NCBI GenBank assembly: GCA_020284085.1
Contig: JACEVL010000979.1
Location: 141,353 to 205,352, forward strand
Reading direction: 5' to 3'
DNA length: 64,000 nt
DNA from: Aporrectodea caliginosa
Lineage: Eukaryota; Annelida; Clitellata; Crassiclitellata; Lumbricidae
Shown here in pieces: positions 46,290 through 56,200 of this stretch. How positions within the stretch are numbered: position 1 is the stretch's first letter; each line of letters starts with the position of its first letter. A model generated the notes under the pieces. That model saw only the letters and a list, made by a program, of their open reading frames with translations, searched no databases and was not told the DNA's origin. A program made the position numbers and the translations under genes.

Positions 46290-46998
46290 TTTATTAGTTC
46301 CTATGCATGCGCGTAAATAGTGTCGTTCCTGCTTCTACTACCTACGCCAACTCCGTGCCATCCGCCAATCACTACCACTGCACACTATCACGACTTTGGT
46401 CCATGCATTGATCTGTGACGGAGGCATTGGCGAACGTCATCTCGCCAACCCGGCCAATAAGCTCTTTTCCGGACTTGCGCTGTAGTTTTACGGATACCCA
46501 AGTGTCCGCCAGACATACCGTCGTGTGTCTGTTGAATCAGCATTTGTCGCCGGCTCGGAGGAGGAATCAATTGATACCACATGATTGAATTCGTGACAGG
46601 ATGTAACCAGCGGCGCATCAGCAAACCCGTGTCGATTCCAAGGACGGTTTTTCGTCAGACTCGGCCAGTCGTTCCAGGATCCAGCTAAGATTCTTATCTG
46701 CCCGTTGTTCCTCGATCAGTTTCTTTGCGTTCCATTCGTGACAAACATTCGGTGATGTCGAGTCAGTTGCTGGTGCATTCTGAATGACATCTACCACCAT
46801 CGGACGACGGGAAAGGGCATCAGCATTGCGATGTGCACTGCCGGCGCGGTGTTGAATATCAAAACTGAATTCCTCTATGATCGTGAGCCATATTGTCACA
46901 TTCGATCGACCAGTGAAACCGCATGCCCTTCTTAGTAAGCGCGTGTAAAGGTCTTGCCACATGTGCAAAGTCAGGCACGAAGCGGCGGTAATAGGCAC
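46290..46998 (-). pseudogene. Ty3/gypsy pol remnant: end of RNase H and integrase zinc-binding domain
   Basis: The frame 46998-46618 encodes FSFDIQHRAGSAHRNADALS, the signature that closes Ty3/gypsy RNase H. The next frame (46624-46388) encodes MLIQQTHDGMSGGHLGIRKT and YWPGWRDDVRQC, the H-H-C part of the integrase HHCC domain, then breaks into a stop. The integrase catalytic core and 3' LTR are absent. Continuity with the upstream 1,400-codon frame is lost by frameshift. Confidence 0.9.
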
Positions 46999-49900
46999 AG
47001 AGACCTACAAAGGACCGAGCATCTCGTAGCGATGACGGTGTTGGCCATTCAGATACCATTCGTATTTTTTCAGGATCAGTTTGGATTCCTTCTTTACTAA
47101 CGACATGTCCCAGGAAAGTTACTTGTTGCTGAAGGAGGTGGCATTTGTTTGGTTTCAATTTAAGTCCCACGGTCTTCAGTCGTTCTAACACCCGAGCAAT
47201 TCTGGTTAGATGGGTATTCAAATCAGCTGCGAAGATGATAATGTCATCAAGGTATATTAAACAAATTTCAAAATTCAGGCCAGCCATGACTAAATTCATC
47301 ATGCGGGAAAAAGACGCAGGTGAATTGCTTAACCCAAAGGGTAAGACTCTGAATTGATAGCTACCCTTCCGAGTAATAAAAGCTGTCTTGTGTCGATCTT
47401 TCGTGTGCACGGCCAATTGATGATACCCAGCCTTCAGGTCAAATGTACTGAACCATCGAGAACCAGATAGACTATCAAGGCATTCAGCGATCAACGGAAG
47501 CGGAAACGCGTCTGGACGTGTTTTTGCGTTGACAGCCCGGTAATCTACGCAGAAGCGTGGCGTACCGTCTTTCTTTTTCACGATGACAACGTTACTTGCC
47601 CAGGGGGACATCGAAGGTTCGATAATCTTCAACCGCAGCATGTTGTCAATCTGTTCATCGATAAGAGGAAGCAACGTCATCGGCTGTCGACGAAGCGATT
47701 GCCTCACGGGTCTTTCGTCTCCGGTATCGATCTCATGCTGTAGGATCTCCGTGTATCCTAAGTCGAATTCATGTAGCGAGAAGGCACTGTGGTTTTGCAG
47801 AATAAGACGGCGAAGATCTTCTTTTATGGATTCAGGCACATCTTCGGCGACTTCATTCCAGAGCGGCGCTAAGGTCTGTTCCATCGTTTTCTCGTCTAGC
47901 GGTTTATTCGTCTCACACACAGCGTTGCATTCTCCAGGATTTGATTTCATATGTTTTTCTTCCATGATCTCAACATCTTCAGTCGACCATTGTAGACCTC
48001 GGCGTAATTTCACGGTTTGACCAGTGGGATTCATTATGCGTACCACTAAGTCATTGAGTCGGTCGGGCAGCAGCGTTCCAGCAACCCATAGTCCGGAGTC
48101 CAGTTGCTGTGGTTGTGTAGCCCAGGTTCCACATTCTATAGACAGGCTTGGTAGAACGGCGAATACTTCAATATCCATCTCACTCATCGGAGGCACTTTC
48201 ACGTCTCGAGCAATGGCAATTCTTCGGCATTTCACAGGTTCTGGCCTATTATGGATTGGTAGAACATGACCATTGATGGTGATCCAAGGCTCCCCAAAAT
48301 GCCATTGAGCTTTTTGTTCTTCAAGCCACGCCAATCCGAGAATAAGTTCTGAAATCTGTTCCGACACCAAGCAGCGCGCCTCAAAAGTGTATCCTTCTGT
48401 CTCGCAGGACAACAGAGTCTCCCCGACGACACGGATTTCTGTGCCATTCGCCGCGCGTAAAAGCTGTCTGGTTTTCACCAAGTCTCCCTTTTTCACAAGC
48501 GAAGCCGGTGCTAATGAAAGTTCACAGCCTGTGTCCACGAGACCCCATACATTTCTTCCATTTATTCGTAGCGCCAGGTAAGCATTACTACTACCGACAA
48601 TGTGATGTAGATTGGTTACCGTTGGTTGGCTTTCAGTTGTGTCCTCAGGTGGCGCTGTGGCAAAACGATTCGGACAGTGACGTGCCAGATGACCCGGATG
48701 ACCACATTCGTAGCACGTCTTGGTGGCTCGCCAATCATTCGAACGATTGGCCCGTTGATAAGGTTGAGCCCGATTAGTTGATCGTTCTGTTCTCATCTGT
48801 TCGCGATCATCGGTTGACGAGTCCATGGCTGGAGAAGACTTCAGATTCTTCCAGTATCTGTGTTTATCACCGAAAGGTTTCTGTCGAGCCAGCGCATCAT
48901 CAATCATCTTCTGTATCGTCTCTAGGTTAATGTCAGTTTCTTTAACTGTCTTAACCCGGGCAGGACGACGTTCTTGTGGATCGAAGTCATTCTTTTCTGC
49001 TTTACGATACCCTTCGTATCGCATCGCCAGGTTGTAAGCTTTATCGAGGCAGGATGGTTCATTCTCTCGGACTTTCATTGCAACCTCTCGATCTCGAATA
49101 GCGTCGATAAAGGATCTGACGGCAATTGATTCACTGTGGACTGTAGTGGGTCCAGGAAATGCGAGGCTCATCAATCTGCGAATGTCTTGGACAAGAACTC
49201 CCAAGTCCTCACCTTCTTTTTGTCGACGAGTGCTGAGTTGCGTCTGGTAAAGAGTCATCTGATCAGTACCACCATAGCGCTGTCGGAGGCGTTGAATCAA
49301 ATCAGACCACGTGACGACGGTAGCAGAATCAAATTCCCACAACAGCTGATTGGCAGGCTCAGTTAGCGCACACATCAACTGGTTAAGTTTTTCATCATCT
49401 GTCCAAGAGTTATTTCGGGCACAGACTTCAAATTTCTTAATGAAGGCTTCCACCGCAGTTCTTCCATTGTACGACCCAAGCTTGATCCACTGGCGAGAAG
49501 CTCGAGGCGAAGCAGTCTCGGGAGAAGGAGAATTCTTTGCAGCTAGCATCGTTTCTTTGTCTGACGGCCCAGACGGTTCACTGGCTGGCGGAAGTTTCTG
49601 ATTCGACACCAACTTGTTCGTTTGTGTAGCCGACGACACCATCACTTTCGTAGACCGGAAGTTGCTCTTACCAGCTTCTGTCTCGATGATCGAAGCAGGC
49701 TCCGACGTGGCGGTTCTATTCTTATCGTCAGACGGCACCAATTCTTTGGCTCGACCCCCTTGAAAGATTTGCTCTGGCCAGGCAGCAGTCTCAGGACGCG
49801 GTTGTTGCCATTGGGATGAACGCACGTAAGATTTGCTCGCTCTCAGGTTCAGATCACCCATCAGAGACGTCGCGTCTGTGACTTCTCGTCCGGTAGTGCT

Positions 49901-51061
49901 TCGAAGAATTGACCCGTAGCTCACTGAAGGACGAGTGGACATCGCATCACGAAGCACTTGATCTTGTTCCGCGGTTGCGTAGGTCAACGTAGCGGGAGAC
50001 CAGGTCGACATCACGTATCTAGGCCCCGAGGTTATCGGCGTCGTCGCAGACATGGGAATACCTGTCGTTCGACGTTCCGTATCGACGAAGGACCAAGCAG
50101 CATTGTCTGGCGTCGCATAGTAGGAGCGCATGTCTTGGGCCTGGGCTGCGTATCGAGCAAAGTGAGGCGACGACTTTTGTTTGTAAGACGACTGACGTCT
50201 CAACTCGTCTTCATTCACAGGGCTCCGAGAGGGCAATTTATCTGTAACTAAATACTCAGTATTAGTACTAGTACTTTCATCATAACAACAAGTCTTAGGC
50301 CTATTTAATCTTGTCATTGCCATTCTATTTCCAATTTCAGATTCATTTTCATCATTCATCCGAATTTTATGAGCATAACCTTCACTCATCCATACTTCAT
50401 GTTCATCTTCATCAAAGTCCAAAGCATGCCAAGAATCAACTCTATTCTTACCTATCGGCTGATTAAATGACATCTGTGTTTTAAGACATTTATCTTCACT
50501 GTTATAATCTTCTTCCCTTATTTCTTCAATCAACTTTTTCTTTCCAAAATATTCATTACCATAAACCCCACTTCTGGTACCAGGTGTAGCGACCGTGCCG
50601 GCCTCTAGCGGTCGGTCGTGATGTTGCGGAGATGGTTTGCATGGTAAGTCATACCTGGAAAGGGTTCGAACCTCTGTTCGGGAGAAAGAAGAAATATGGG
50701 GTGCAGATAATTCTTTGTCTGACTTAGGCCTCACCAATTGTTGCAAGCGGGCACTTCGTCTAAGACCTCCACCTAGCGGTGCTACCGAGTGGTGAGTAGC
50801 AGCGCTCTCATCACATACCAGGGAATCAACATCGGACATATTGTACGCGGATTCTGCGGTCTGCAGACCAATGCATGGAGATGCATCCGGGTTCTTGGGC
50901 TCCGCAACATCATTATCAGTGGTAAGTTTAGCATTCAATAAGTGCAATTGGGTCACTAACATATCTAAAATGGCCGCCTGTTCTTCTTGGCGTTTCATTA
51001 TAGCTTGCCAACATTCTTCATTACCTCTATCACTAGGCAAATACAAGTCCTTCTCTTCCAT
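46859..51061 (-). CDS. Ty3/gypsy retrotransposon gag-pol ORF (1,400 codons, RNase H deleted)
   Basis: A single open frame carries gag, protease and reverse transcriptase. Gag includes WIKLGSYNGRTAVEAFIKKF near residue 520 and a CCHC zinc knuckle CYECGHPGHLARHC near 780. The aspartic protease site LVDTGCELSLAP is near 840. RT has KKKDGTPRFCVDYRAVNAKT near 1160, FSTFDLKAGYHQLAV, FRVLPFGLSNSPASFSRMM and the catalytic YLDD near 1268. GLCAYYRRFVPDFA follows, then HWSIECD. At that point about 120 residues of RNase H are missing. The frame runs out in 12 unrelated residues, and HRAGSAHRNADALS resumes in another frame. Gag and pol are fused without a frameshift site. The long intact frame indicates a young insertion disabled by one internal deletion and loss of its 3' end. 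Confidence 0.95.
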   Translation of the reverse strand: MEEKDLYLPSDRGNEECWQAIMKRQEEQAAILDMLVTQLHLLNAKLTTDNDVAEPKNPDASPCIGLQTAESAYNMSDVDSLVCDESAATHHSVAPLGGGLRRSARLQQLVRPKSDKELSAPHISSFSRTEVRTLSRYDLPCKPSPQHHDRPLEAGTVATPGTRSGVYGNEYFGKKKLIEEIREEDYNSEDKCLKTQMSFNQPIGKNRVDSWHALDFDEDEHEVWMSEGYAHKIRMNDENESEIGNRMAMTRLNRPKTCCYDESTSTNTEYLVTDKLPSRSPVNEDELRRQSSYKQKSSPHFARYAAQAQDMRSYYATPDNAAWSFVDTERRTTGIPMSATTPITSGPRYVMSTWSPATLTYATAEQDQVLRDAMSTRPSVSYGSILRSTTGREVTDATSLMGDLNLRASKSYVRSSQWQQPRPETAAWPEQIFQGGRAKELVPSDDKNRTATSEPASIIETEAGKSNFRSTKVMVSSATQTNKLVSNQKLPPASEPSGPSDKETMLAAKNSPSPETASPRASRQWIKLGSYNGRTAVEAFIKKFEVCARNNSWTDDEKLNQLMCALTEPANQLLWEFDSATVVTWSDLIQRLRQRYGGTDQMTLYQTQLSTRRQKEGEDLGVLVQDIRRLMSLAFPGPTTVHSESIAVRSFIDAIRDREVAMKVRENEPSCLDKAYNLAMRYEGYRKAEKNDFDPQERRPARVKTVKETDINLETIQKMIDDALARQKPFGDKHRYWKNLKSSPAMDSSTDDREQMRTERSTNRAQPYQRANRSNDWRATKTCYECGHPGHLARHCPNRFATAPPEDTTESQPTVTNLHHIVGSSNAYLALRINGRNVWGLVDTGCELSLAPASLVKKGDLVKTRQLLRAANGTEIRVVGETLLSCETEGYTFEARCLVSEQISELILGLAWLEEQKAQWHFGEPWITINGHVLPIHNRPEPVKCRRIAIARDVKVPPMSEMDIEVFAVLPSLSIECGTWATQPQQLDSGLWVAGTLLPDRLNDLVVRIMNPTGQTVKLRRGLQWSTEDVEIMEEKHMKSNPGECNAVCETNKPLDEKTMEQTLAPLWNEVAEDVPESIKEDLRRLILQNHSAFSLHEFDLGYTEILQHEIDTGDERPVRQSLRRQPMTLLPLIDEQIDNMLRLKIIEPSMSPWASNVVIVKKKDGTPRFCVDYRAVNAKTRPDAFPLPLIAECLDSLSGSRWFSTFDLKAGYHQLAVHTKDRHKTAFITRKGSYQFRVLPFGLSNSPASFSRMMNLVMAGLNFEICLIYLDDIIIFAADLNTHLTRIARVLERLKTVGLKLKPNKCHLLQQQVTFLGHVVSKEGIQTDPEKIRMVSEWPTPSSLRDARSFVGLCAYYRRFVPDFAHVARPLHALTKKGMRFHWSIECDNMAHDHRGIQF

Positions 51062-51086
51062 TTTAATATGTTTAATTACAGTATAA

Positions 51087-51720
51087 TTCCAAAATAGTTT
51101 GATTCAGTTTTCACAGACAGCGCCCTCTGACGGCGTAATTGAACTAAGAAACAGAGTTCAATCATACATCAACTTAAATTGTCAACCTCTTAAGCAATTG
51201 CGCTATATAAATCAGTATTAATAATCGCTTAGACAATCATTGAGATTTGAACCCAGGTACAAATAATGAAACGTTATCATCTAACCTTTATACCAAGAAC
51301 CGGCAAGAACAGTTCCTCGATCCTGCTCACGGTCGATCTTCGCTGTCGGAAGAAGCGTCAACCAAAAGCGCAAGCACACTCCGGCCTCGAACCTGCTACC
51401 GAAAAGCTTAGGCACGGATGCTGTACCAGTGCGTCTCTAACGTCGTTGTGCTTCCCTGGTCTCCGATTGGCGCCAAAATCTTTCCCGCCAAATCTACCTC
51501 ACAACACTTATCTTAACGACGGAGGTCCTTCTCCTTCAACGGTCGGACGTCAACTGCTCTGCTGCACGCAGCGCTCTCGCCTTATATAGCCTCGGGCTGC
51601 CGCCAAAACCTATATGCATTGCCGCGCTGACAGCGGGCGAAAATAAAGGCGCGAAAGCGGTCAACGAAAACCGATCAATAATTCCCGCGCTATGCAGAGA
51701 TCGCTAGCACAGTAGAAGAA
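51087..51720 (-). mobile_element. Probable 5' LTR and leader of the Ty3/gypsy element
   Basis: On the minus strand this segment lies directly upstream of the gag start. It contains a TATA box (GCTATATAAGGCGAG, around 51582-51588) in a GC-rich setting. A promoter followed by ~500 bp of untranslated leader fits U3-R-U5. No second LTR remains for comparison, so boundaries and primer-binding site are not defined. A GGTTCAAATC B-box-like motif occurs near 51250. Confidence 0.5.
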
Positions 51721-51769
51721 ATACCGCCAACTTGCAGGTAGGCGCAGCAAAGCGAAAAAGGCGCCAACC

Positions 51770-52086
51770 CGTGCCGAGGTTCGGCACAGTACCATGCTCT
51801 GCTTCAAATCCTAAAGGACTCAGATCAGCCACGCGAGGAGACTTTACCGTTCTTCGCACCAAGAGGAAGTTTGGAAATCGTTCTTTTGCTGTCTCGGGAC
51901 CTAGGGAATGGAACAGTCTTCCAGCTACAATCCGTCAATGTTCATCTGCTACTCAATTTAAATCAAAATTAAAAACTTATCTATTCTCATTATACTATGA
52001 CTAAGAACACAGCGCAATGCGCTCTTGTGCAAGACTTGTCTTGTTAAAGCGCGTTATAAATGTCTAATTGTATTGTATTGTATTGA
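51770..52086 (+). pseudogene. LINE 3' end with (ATTGT)n tail
   Basis: The open frame up to 52004 encodes a LINE ORF2 C-terminus: RSATRGDFTVLRTKRKFGNR, SFAVSGPREWNSLPATIRQ and FKSKLKTYLFSLYYD, then a stop. The 3' UTR has AAGCGCGTTATAAATGTCTA and ends in ATTGTATTGTATTG. Only the 3' end is present, but the coding sequence is undamaged. Confidence 0.9.
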
Positions 52087-52311
52087 TATGCGACTACATT
52101 GTGTGAACGCATCCTTTAATTTGCGCATGTTTGATATTGTTGCCTGTATTGACTCCGCAGATATTTGCGTCAGTTGAACAACTTACTATTCTAGTTATGA
52201 TCGAGTGAGAGATGCTACAAAACCAGAGGCAGCTAGTAGGCCTATACCTTCGTTCGTGACATTACAGCAAAGAAGTTAGAGCTCTAACATCTACGGCTCT
52301 AACATCTTTGA

Positions 52312-52394
52312 TTACAGCATCAAAAGGTGCAAGCGAGCATTATTGCAAACTCTAAACGATATTGCTATAATTATTGCACCTTTTGATGCTGTAA
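52312..52394. repeat. Perfect 21-bp inverted repeat upstream of MRAS
   Basis: TTACAGCATCAAAAGGTGCA(A) at 52312-52332 is exactly complementary to 52374-52394, with a 41-bp spacer. The right arm overlaps a TAACGTCAC CRE-like site. Confidence 0.95.
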
Positions 52395-52537
52395 CGTCAC
52401 TTTCCGGGCTCCGTATGCCTTGGGCACTTATTAATACTGGCCAATCAGTGGCCGTTACTATTTATAGGGTTTTGTATATAAGCAAAGTCGGATATGCGGG
52501 GAGTATTAGTAACCAGTGAGCCGCCGGAGTTCTGTTG
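52391..52537 (+). promoter_or_regulatory. MRAS promoter and non-coding first exon
   Basis: A CRE-like TAACGTCAC (52391), a CCAATCAG box (52441) and a TATA box TATATAAG (52475-52482) are in order. Initiation would fall near 52505. A strong donor, TTCTGTTG|GTAAGTGATC, ends a short 5' UTR exon at 52537. An acceptor before the coding exon could be TTATGTTTTAG (53212) or GCTTTTCAG (53179). Confidence 0.7.
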
Positions 52538-53259
52538 GTAAGTGATCGTAGTAAATAGCGTACTTTGTCTGTTTTATTAGGCTGTAATTTATCTCTCAGT
52601 ATTAATTTATCAAGAGTTGAATGAAATGTTGGCGCTGTTGATAGAATGGTTGAGGTTGCGTATTTATATAATTAAATTAGGTATTTATTAAGTAGGAGTA
52701 TAATTGAATTAAGTGCTTTTATGTAGGTGGGATAGGCCTACGTGCAGCCGTTTCAGTGCATCTTAACAAGTTTTGGATCCATTATTTTGAACCTACTGGA
52801 CACTTCATCAAAACGAACCAGGAAGGGGTTGTGTAAGGATTTACAATTACGTAGATGCGATGAGCGTTTTTCTTGAATGGGTATTGAAACCAATGCAAAA
52901 AATGTAAATAGGCCTACACGTGACAGCCTAATCTCTCGCGAGGCGCACCTGTTGCACCCTCTCGTAACAGGTGATGCTCAATGAATGCGATTTCTGACAG
53001 TCAGCGTGCTGCATTGCATGTGTTGAGAATTTCGCGGTTTTCTTTGAATTAAAAACATGTTAGATTCTAATAATATGAGAATAATATTATGGTTGATTTG
53101 CTTGGCTCAGTTTATATATCCACATTGTATAGTTGTATAGTCACTCAATTTCAGCTTTCTTTTTAACGAAGCTTTTCAGGTGTTTGACTTATATTAAACA
53201 TTTATGTTTTAGTAACCACTATAGTCAGTTGGAATTTGGATTGTAACATTCAAAGGAAA

Positions 53260-56200
53260 ATGTCCAGGGCGTTTGGAGACAATCTAACAACCTACAAGTT
53301 AGTTGTGGTTGGAGATGGTGGTGTTGGAAAGTCAGCGCTTACAATCCAGTTCTTTCAGAAGCTTTTTGTGGAAGACTATGATCCAACAATTGAAGACTCG
53401 TATGTTCAGCATGCAGATGTAGATGGACAGCAGTGCATTTTGGATGGTATGTAACATATAGCTCAAAAGTTCTTTAAAATGGAAACATACAGCATATGAA
53501 CAAATGCTTCTACATGCTCTGAGATAGATTACCGTTAGGTTTTAATGATTAACTGCACTTTATTGGGCCGTAAACACCTAACTAATACAGCAGTGAGCTT
53601 GAGCTAGTCATTATGGTTTTTTGCTAGTTTTCGGGTATATACATTCCTTTCCCAGGTGCCACCCTTCGGGCAGACCGATTCAGAGGCCACTGGGTGTGCA
53701 ATGACAGTCTGAATTTTATTTTGGTTTAGACTTAGACATGCTTTAGGAAGAGCTGCTTAAAAGACACTATAGAAATCAAATCAATCAAATCAGTTTATTT
53801 CCTGATCCAGCATAGTACAATTTTAGCAATAAAAAACACAGTAAATTAAATCAGTTGTGGATACCAAGGAGGAGACTCAGAAGGGATGAAGAATCCTGCT
53901 AATAGGGCCACCTAATAATTGTGAATAACAGAAATAATGCATGACAGCCGGTTCTTGTGATTACACGAAAACTTTGATGACCAGAAAATGGCTAAATTAT
54001 TAAACAAAATTACTAACATAACTTAACTAACACACCCATTAAAAAAGAAAATAAGAATTCAAGTAATTTGTTGAATGAGGTAAAGGCGTAGTCTTTTCTT
54101 AAAAATACGCAGAGCAGGTAGTTGCCGAATAGATAACAGTAAATAATCAGATACATGCATAGATACATACTAATGATGGCAATATCCTGCAGATTAAAAT
54201 TTTTAAAGTATTTCCAAAAGTTAAACTTCATTACCTCTTTTGAGTTGTTCTGGTGGTTGTTGTTTGTCAGAAGTTCAAGAGACATGTCTTGATTGCAATT
54301 ACAAATGGTTTGCACGTGTAGGCAATTGTGAATGACAGCTGCCCTTGTTTCTGCTGGAACTTATCCTAATTTTTACTCTGCATTTTGTTATGTCAATTTC
54401 TTGTACTTTGTCCTGAAAGATGAAACACAAATTCTTAGATATTGTTGATCTCAGTATTTTTCCTTCAACTGCAGTGAAATCTTAGTCTTAAGTAAGAAAT
54501 GGGTCTGTGGTACAAGATTGAAAAGAATTTGGATATATTCTGTGTTTTTCAACCATAAGTGTAGCTTTTTCAGATCCCTCATGAACCAAACAGAACCTAT
54601 GAGGCAGTTTGAGGATAATGCTAGGAAATTTTTAACTCGAAAGGCAAAAACCTAATACAAAATTAGTAATAGGTTATACAATATACATACAATGTTATTC
54701 TATGCAAACTACTAACACTACAAATCTAAGCATTAGACAAACCTATTCAAAATTCAAAACTTATCTATTACAAAAAGTTAGGTAAAGTACACACTACACA
54801 GTACCGAAAGTGGACCCTGAGAGTGGTCAGAGTGATGCACGATGGGGAGGGTGATAAGACAGAGACAAGAGAATGAGAATTCATGGGTCAGTCAATGGGA
54901 ACTAGAGTGACAAAGACTCCTCAAATGAGCAAATTCACGGGGCAATGTTTATGTTTATATTTCAATGTGCTGACCCTTCAGATGGATCCAGTTTTGATCA
55001 GCTTTACCTTGCACAATCCTGCAGTTGCCCGTCTCACATGAGTGTACTGGGAGATGACCCTCACCCGACCCATTCGGGTCAGAGTCAATGGAAGGTCGCT
55101 CTGATGTAAGATTGAGGGGAGGGGTTTTAATTACATAAGGGTTATCAATATATACAACAATTATAACCCAACTTCTGTATATCTACACATGTATCCAGAC
55201 ATTAGTAGCTAAATTTTATAGCAAATCGATCTACTCAAGTTTAATTTATACACTATTCAACATGTCCAATGTCTATGCAGCATTGAGCATATAAATGTAA
55301 TAGCTGCAGCCTGTGAGTAATTAAAATAAATTAAATAAATTGTTCTTTTGTCTCATAGCTGTGCAATTATATGCTAGTTGATGCATCTTCAGATTATATT
55401 ACACACGTCTACTCCTAATCGTCGTAATCGTAATCGTAATCTCCAAACTTCTAAAGCGCCACTCGAAAGCCAAGCGCAGGGCACCAGCTTATTCACGAGC
55501 GCTGTATATACATAAATCCGCCACTGCTCGTACTCTGGCAGTGCCAGTCCCAAGCCTGGATAAAGGAGTAGGGTGATGCTAATGATCTTCGTTATCATAC
55601 AGTATCGTTAAACTTAAACTACTACTATACACAAATCCAACTGAATAATCTATACAATGCTAAATGTCTTAACTGATTCTACTATATGTGACTTGGTTTG
55701 TGTGCACATTTCTAATGAAGTTTTAGACACTGCTGGGCAAGAGGAATTCAGTGCAATGAGAGAACAGTACATGCGAAAGGGAGATGGGTTCATGCTGGTT
55801 TATTCAGTTGTTGACAGACGCTCGTACGAAAATCTCGAGTACTTCTATACCCAAATTCTGAGAGTCAAAGATAGGTTGGTTCTTTTTGCATCACAAGTTT
55901 GCAAACTATGGTAAAAACAGTAACAAAACCTAGGACCATGCTTCTGGGGACTAAAGTTCATGGAGGAATCATAAATATGGGATTACTTTCAATGCTTACT
56001 TTACCCTAAGGGTAACGATTTAAATTTGGAGTTTGTTTTCCATTTAATATTTAATTTATTGATTGAATTAGTTAAGCACCAAGGTAATTTATTAAAATGT
56101 GCTTATTTATGCTTTCTGATTTCTGCAAAATCAAGTGAGTTGTTGGAAAAATTAGTTAAATGAAGCTATGTACAATATTTAATAAAACAAGGCATCTGTG

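Noticed and set aside
53236..53259. Upstream in-frame extension of MRAS (DCNIQRK)
   Set aside because: It begins at a TTG codon. The ATG at 53260 gives the expected short N-terminus, so the extension is 5' UTR.
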